Part shown: in pieces, positions 52,407 to 57,206 of the stretch
Layout: every line of letters starts with the position of its first letter
How positions within the stretch are numbered: the stretch's first letter is position 1
NCBI GenBank assembly: GCA_025677825.1
Contig: JAIXMO010000094.1
Coordinates: 1 to 57,206 of the forward strand
DNA length: 57,206 nucleotides
From: Helicostylum pulchrum
Taxonomy: Eukaryota; Mucoromycota; Mucoromycetes; Mucorales; Mucoraceae
Direction of reading: 5' to 3'
Program-made: the position numbers and the translations under genes
The notes under the pieces: generated by a model
What the model saw: the letters and a program-made list of their open reading frames with translations, nothing else
Database searches by the model: none
What the model was told of the DNA's origin: nothing

Positions 52407-53794
52407 TTGAGTATACAGAAAAAGAAAAGAAAAAGAAAAAAAGGAACAGGGATAATTTTACTAAAAAAAAATATAAAAAAAATAGACGCTTTATGTTACT
52501 GCTTTAAATAGGCCAGTAATTTTTTTGTGCTCTGTGTAATGTTTTTTAAAAAAAACGTAGGACCAAAAAAAAAAAAAAATATGTTTTTTCGCACACCAAA
52601 CCTTCACTTCACTTTCTAAATGTAGATCTGCACAAAAAAAAAATTAGTATTCCGCGAAACGAAAAAGTTAAACGAGAAAAACTCGAGTTTGGAAATTAAC
52701 CTTTTTTTAAAAAAGGTAAAGGGTTAGAGGTATTTATTTCGTTGATTAAAAACTATGTAATATTCTGTGTAAATTCTTTAATCTCTTTTCTGGTACAAAA
52801 ACTTTTTATTCGGATCAGTATACTTTTTTTTTTTTTTTTTTTTTTTTACACGAGCAAGGTGTCTCTTTAATGGGAAACATCGGTAATTAAAAGTGAAAAG
52901 GTATAGTTACTCCGCAGAGAATCGATATGTGTAGAAAATACATCTATAGTTGCGAAAAAAAAGTTTCATTACATCTTATTCAAGTCTCCCTCCCCTCTTT
53001 TTTTTTTTTGGCGGTTCAGGAAACATATTTAGAAATTTATTAGAAAAAAAGTGAAGTTGTTCAGCTTTATGTATAGTCCAACGTTGTACCATATATCTTT
53101 ATTTTGTTAGCATATTTTATAGCACATTAAATACAAAATCTAACTGATCTTTTTTTAATATATCTAAGTAGATTATTTTTACTACAGAAAATATATAAAC
53201 ATATATTAATAGAGAAGATAGTATTTGTATCTTATCAGATCTTTTTTTTAAAAAACAAAAAAAGAACTTACCGTGTAAGGACATAGTGACAAATTAGTTT
53301 AATTGATATCTAAAACTAGATAATTCTGGCCCATTCAGGTCTGACGTGTCGGTGTTATTATTACGATCAGCAATAGAAGCTTTGATGCGGTGATTTACCT
53401 ACATAACTTTTGTACGGACATCCACACAATTATAGACCAAGACCATCTCCATTGTTTACGAAACAGAACGCGAGGGGATAATGGCCGGGTATATGTACAA
53501 CTGACAAAGTTTTAAAATACTTCTCTTATTTCTTATGCGCACATAAGTGAATAAAATACAGACAATTACTGAGACCATTATCTCTTTACCATTTTCAGAA
53601 ACTGCATAGTAGAGAGCGGCACTTCATTTGACGAAAACATCTCATGTGACGTCGAGAATTCGAAGTATACCATTGGGTAGGCTTGTAAAACAACGTTTTT
53701 TTTTTTTTTTTTTTTTTTGTATTTTATCTAAAATACCAAGTTATTACTCTTTTTCTCTATCTTTTACGTACATATTAGAAGAAAAGAAAAAAAA
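52407..53794. other. Divergent spacer between the MFS transporter and PTC7
   Basis: Contains T runs up to 21 bases (52828-52848 and 53697-53718). On the minus strand around 53480-53300 two short protein-like pieces occur (RPLSPRVLFRKQWRWSWS, and KASIADRNNNTDTSDLNGPE) in different frames; they are too short to call a gene. The 90 bases before PTC7 look like its leader. Confidence 0.4.
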
Positions 53795-55015
53795 ATGAGA
53801 CCAAATTTAAAAAGGATAGCAGCGGCTTCGTTACTGTTAAGGTCTAGCCGACCTGTTTGGACAAACACACCTTACGTGAAACAAACTTTAGCTTTACAAT
53901 TACCATACTACTTGCAACCACAACAACAACAACTTTTGATAGAATCACCACGTCACTTCAGCACCAGTAGAACGAGTCAACTTATCAATACAGCTTCTGC
54001 TATTGTAGACGAAGATAATTCCAAAGCTAATAATATTGCTTCGGAAAGTTTTCAATTTGTAGCGTATGCAGCTTGGCACCCAAAGACGAGACAAAAGGCG
54101 CCTACACAAAAGAAAGTGCCTTATTGGAAGGAGGATCAAAAGCCAGGCAAAGTGGATGCAGGAGAAGACGCATTTTTTCAAACAAATACACCGGAAGGTC
54201 TTGCTATTGGTGTTGCGGACGGCGTAGGAGGGTGGTCTTTGGTCGGCGTGGACCCCGCTCTCTTTTCTTGGACGTTAATGGACAACGCTGCTATTGTAGC
54301 CAAAAATGAAAAATCAATTGATGCTCATCAAATTTTAGATTCTGCCTTTCAAGAATTGAGAAAGAGTGGAAAAGTAGCTGCTGGAAGTAGTACTGCTTGT
54401 ATTTTGAATTTATCAAAAACTACTGGTGAAATGACCTCTTGTAACCTGGGTGATTCCGCATTTTTGTTAGTACGTGATAAAAAAATTGTTTATGAAAGTC
54501 CAAGTCAACAACATTATTTCAACTGCCCGTAAAGTATACATATATACGTGCATATATCAAATATCAGGCCATGTTCTTTTTTTTAATAACTCGCTCTTTT
54601 TTCTATTGTATATAGTTATCAGCTGAGTGTTGTACCCGATACTTACCCTAACAGGGATGACATGGTAACTGACTTACCAAAGGATGCAGATACCAAAAGG
54701 TTCTTCTTAAAAGATGGAGATTTAATTTTGCTGGCAACAGATGGATATTTTGACAATATGTATTCTCATGAAACACTTGAAATGATTAATTCAAGCATGA
54801 AACCTATTGAAGAATCCCAAACTGATAATGAAGTAGTCACTGCGACTATAAGAGGATTAGCCAAAACACTGACGGATAGAGCTCGTCGTTTAAGTCTTAA
54901 TCCAAAACGTCTCAGTCCTTGGGCAAAAGCAGCGCAAGCGCAAGGTAGTAATTATAGAGGTGGAAAAGTAGATGATATCACATGTATTGTTACTCTTGTC
55001 TCTCAAAACAAGTAA
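53795..55015 (+). CDS. PTC7: Mitochondrial PP2C-type protein phosphatase PTC7
   Basis: Two exons (53795-54528, 54616-55015) give 377 residues, near the size of yeast Ptc7. The N-terminus (MRPNLKRIAAASLLLRSSRP) is a clear mitochondrial presequence, and RHFSTSRTS at about 52-60 may mark its processing region. The PP2C metal-binding core is complete: AGEDAFF, IGVADGVGGW, AAGSSTACILNL, SCNLGDSAFLLVR, LLATDGYFDNMYS and the final VDDITCIVTLV. Ptc7/PPTC7 dephosphorylates mitochondrial proteins, notably the coenzyme Q biosynthesis factor Coq7. In yeast the PTC7 intron can be retained to make a nuclear-envelope form; here the single intron is 87 bp and retention would give an immediate stop, so that form is not expected. 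Confidence 0.95.
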
Positions 55016-55477
55016 ATGCTCTTTGTTTTTTGTTCAATTGTATAATTTTCCTTTTTTTTTATATTGTATTTCACTTGTTTATCCATCCCTTTTTCTTTCT
55101 TCACTTCAGAATAAATATGTACACACCTAATATATATGTTATTTTAACTTTTGTAAATATCAGTGAAATGTAATCCAGGATCGGACGCGCTGTGTGTCAC
55201 AATCCTGTTGCAATCAAATGTTGTTATATATCATTTGACTGTTTCTCACGCATTTAAACCCGTCTGTAGCATTTCTTTCCACGCGATGTATAATAGAAAT
55301 GACATAATGCTTATTTGTCACAGGTTATAGTATGATCATTTAAACGGAATCGGACGGAAGCCGTAGAAACGATGTGTCATCTAACGGGTAATATACAAAT
55401 ATCCGCGGGAAAGTACACTTTTGAACCGTGTGATATTTTCTACGTTATTTGTTTATTTACCTTTTATTATTTATTTT
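55016..55477. other. Convergent spacer
   Basis: 462 bp between the PTC7 and POLD2 stops. No gene seen. A short stretch at 55172-55200 has GATCGGACGCGCTGTGTGTC but no matching stem. Confidence 0.5.
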
Positions 55478-57188
55478 TTATGATTCATCCATGCCATCTT
55501 GTTGCATAGTTTGAATACCATTATCACTAATATGAATAGTGCTACATTCTAAGGTTTTAAGATTGACAAGTACCATAATACCAGTCTCTGCAAAAGATGG
55601 TACCAGAATAACTCTTGTCTTTTGACCATTAGGACCTGTATAGAAATATAAGTATACATATCCTCGTAAATATGTATATATACTTTACCAACTAAAAGAC
55701 TATCTTCAAACTCTGGTTGATTACCAATAAAATATACATGAGGCGTCTTTTCAATAATAAAAGGATCTTTATCAGGAAATGGATAAGACCATAAAGTATC
55801 TGGTGCGGAAGGTGCCATATGTCTCCAGTACATACAAGTCTCTGCCATTTTTATACGATCCATACTATCAATATATCTATAAATATCATCAATATTTTGA
55901 CCAGATGTACCCAAGAATCTGCAGTAACAGAAAAAAAAATAGTTAAAACGATGCACTTCATGTTGCGACAAATAGAGTACTCACTTGACACCATCTACAT
56001 TGCACCAATAAGGGTTTGTGACGCTGTGAAATGTAGAAAGTCTGTGTGAATTTTTAAACATGGACGGGTGCATAGGTTGTTGAGGAATATGCGAGGGTGC
56101 AGGATCAGTGGGTCCTGACATGATATCTACATCCACAGTACTGCATATTTCCTCCAACAACTCGTCCAACTGTAACATGGAAGAAGCATTAAATGTAGAT
56201 GAATCGTACCCATATTTTTTCTACAGCGTAAAAGTTTTAGTTTACAAAACAATTTCTCGGTATATATACACATATATATAACTTACAGGTTTTTTGGTAT
56301 CAACCATTTCACTTGGTTTAGCGATTGAATTACCAGCTAAAATTACTCTTGAAATAGTCGAACTAGATTTTTGATCAATTGAACTTCCCAATTCACCTGT
56401 CAAGAATTCAGATAATAATTCAGTTCTCATTTCCAACTCATTGCTTCCTCCAATATTCAATCCTGACAACAATGCAACGTATTTGGCATCATCATCTTTC
56501 ACTTTAGGTAATGGGTCTTGATCGGCCATACCGGGCAAACATATATCAAGTGCTTCAAATGCACCTGAAGCTATTTCTTTACCCAATATACCAACTACCA
56601 TACCCGTTACCAAAAATTCCTTTGATAAACATGTACCACTAATTTCTACTCGACCAGATTCATCTTCCAAAGAAATAATATCTTCATCGCTTTTATATTT
56701 TGCTGGTGTGCTGGGTCTAATAATCGAATTCTAGATATATGGAGAGTCAATACTTTAATAGTGTATAATTCCATACACATATAAACTTACTTCATCCTGT
56801 AAATTTTTCATCACGTTGGGTTTTGCTGGCATTTCCAAATAAATCGTACCAATCATATAACATAACTGATCTACTTGGATATCGAGAATCTTTTCAACAT
56901 ATTGAGGGTTTTCTATTTGCAAATAATACAACCAGGTAAGTACATACATATATAAACTAAATACCTTATACCTGTTACAAACCTGGTAAAGAACTCCAAC
57001 GTTGTTTTGAAGACGAAAATACCGCCTCACGTAATCTTAAGAGTCGAATATAGTATATACTAGCATATTGCTGTCTATAAGAATGCTTTTTAATAAGCAT
57101 TTGATCCTTAAGCTCTAAAAGCTCATCATAGTTGGAGCATTCTCGGTTTAAATTGGAATGGGAAGTAGGTGCACTACAAAGTTTAGAT
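55478..57188 (-). CDS. POLD2: DNA polymerase delta small subunit (POLD2/Pol31), 5' end off the right edge
   Basis: Reading leftward, six exons are visible: 57188-56983, 56912-56791, 56730-56287, 56220-55985, 55918-55689 and 55635-55478, all in phase, encoding about 465 C-terminal residues. The first seen exon opens after an acceptor at 57189, so at least one exon is missing. Landmarks are NLQDE then the OB-fold (LEDESGRVEISGTC, VVGILGKE), the phosphoesterase-like domain (YVALLSGLNIGG, VILAGNSI, LDELLEEICSTVDVDIMSGP), IPQQPMHPSMF, VDGVKFLGTSGQNIDDIYRY, APDTLWSYPFPDKDPFIIE, PHVYFIGNQPEFE and a C-terminal VLVNLKTLEC. The subunit links the catalytic chain to the rest of the replicative polymerase; metal-ligand residues of the phosphoesterase fold are lost in this family. 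Confidence 0.95.
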
Positions 57189-57206
57189 CTATAATTATTT
57201 TAGTCT

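Overview
The window looks like nuclear DNA from a filamentous fungus of the Mucoromycota, most probably the Mucorales. It is very AT-rich, with long A and T runs. Its genes carry many short GT-AG introns (mostly 45-100 bp, some exons only 13-23 bp), and the proteins are typical fungal housekeeping proteins. The relic genes closely resemble Fanzor (eukaryotic TnpB-like) families that I associate with this group. There are no operons. Coding potential lies on both strands in small islands, and the relics carry characteristic frameshifts in homopolymer runs. I see no convincing tRNA, rRNA or CRISPR array.

Left block (1-10.9 kb): the 5' part of a large Mdm1/SNX13-type membrane-contact protein on the minus strand and running off the left edge; a 3.1-kb spacer; ORM1 (sphingolipid regulator); DPH5 (diphthamide methyltransferase); a small coiled-coil protein with a C-terminal hydrophobic segment; and, facing them, a short Nup96/Nup145C-like nucleoporin.

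Relic block (about 11-34 kb): most of this stretch is decayed DNA with a few intact genes inside it (a GMC oxidoreductase, TVP18, a short tropomyosin, a DUF202 membrane protein and two very small spliced genes). The decayed parts include a frameshifted RhoGDI pseudogene, a family of about 120-bp direct and inverted repeats, a 148-bp tandem duplication, a nested inverted-repeat structure, a broken zinc-finger gene, and two different Fanzor nuclease relics. The first Fanzor (18.3-22.7 kb) is split head to head. Its N-terminal half lies on the plus strand and its C-terminal nuclease half on the minus strand. The same 7-bp sequence sits at both break points in inverted orientation, as expected if an internal segment flipped. 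The second Fanzor (28.3-30.6 kb) is a different family and has lost the segment that should hold RuvC-I.

Right block (34.6-57.2 kb): normal gene density. It holds an EDEM3-like ER mannosidase with a PA domain, the lipin PAH1, several small proteins (a probable mitochondrial one, a Gln-rich one, an eIF1A-domain protein, a proline-rich two-helix membrane protein), a DHHC palmitoyltransferase, a 2.9-kb spacer, an allantoate-permease-type MFS transporter, the mitochondrial PP2C phosphatase PTC7, and the 3' part of the DNA polymerase delta small subunit running off the right edge.

Functional themes are lipid and membrane homeostasis (Mdm1, Orm1, Pah1, the DHHC enzyme, Tvp18), ER quality control (EDEM) and core housekeeping. 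These are independent genes, not a pathway cluster. The most unusual content is the concentration of RNA-guided-nuclease (Fanzor) relics and structured repeats between 11 and 34 kb.
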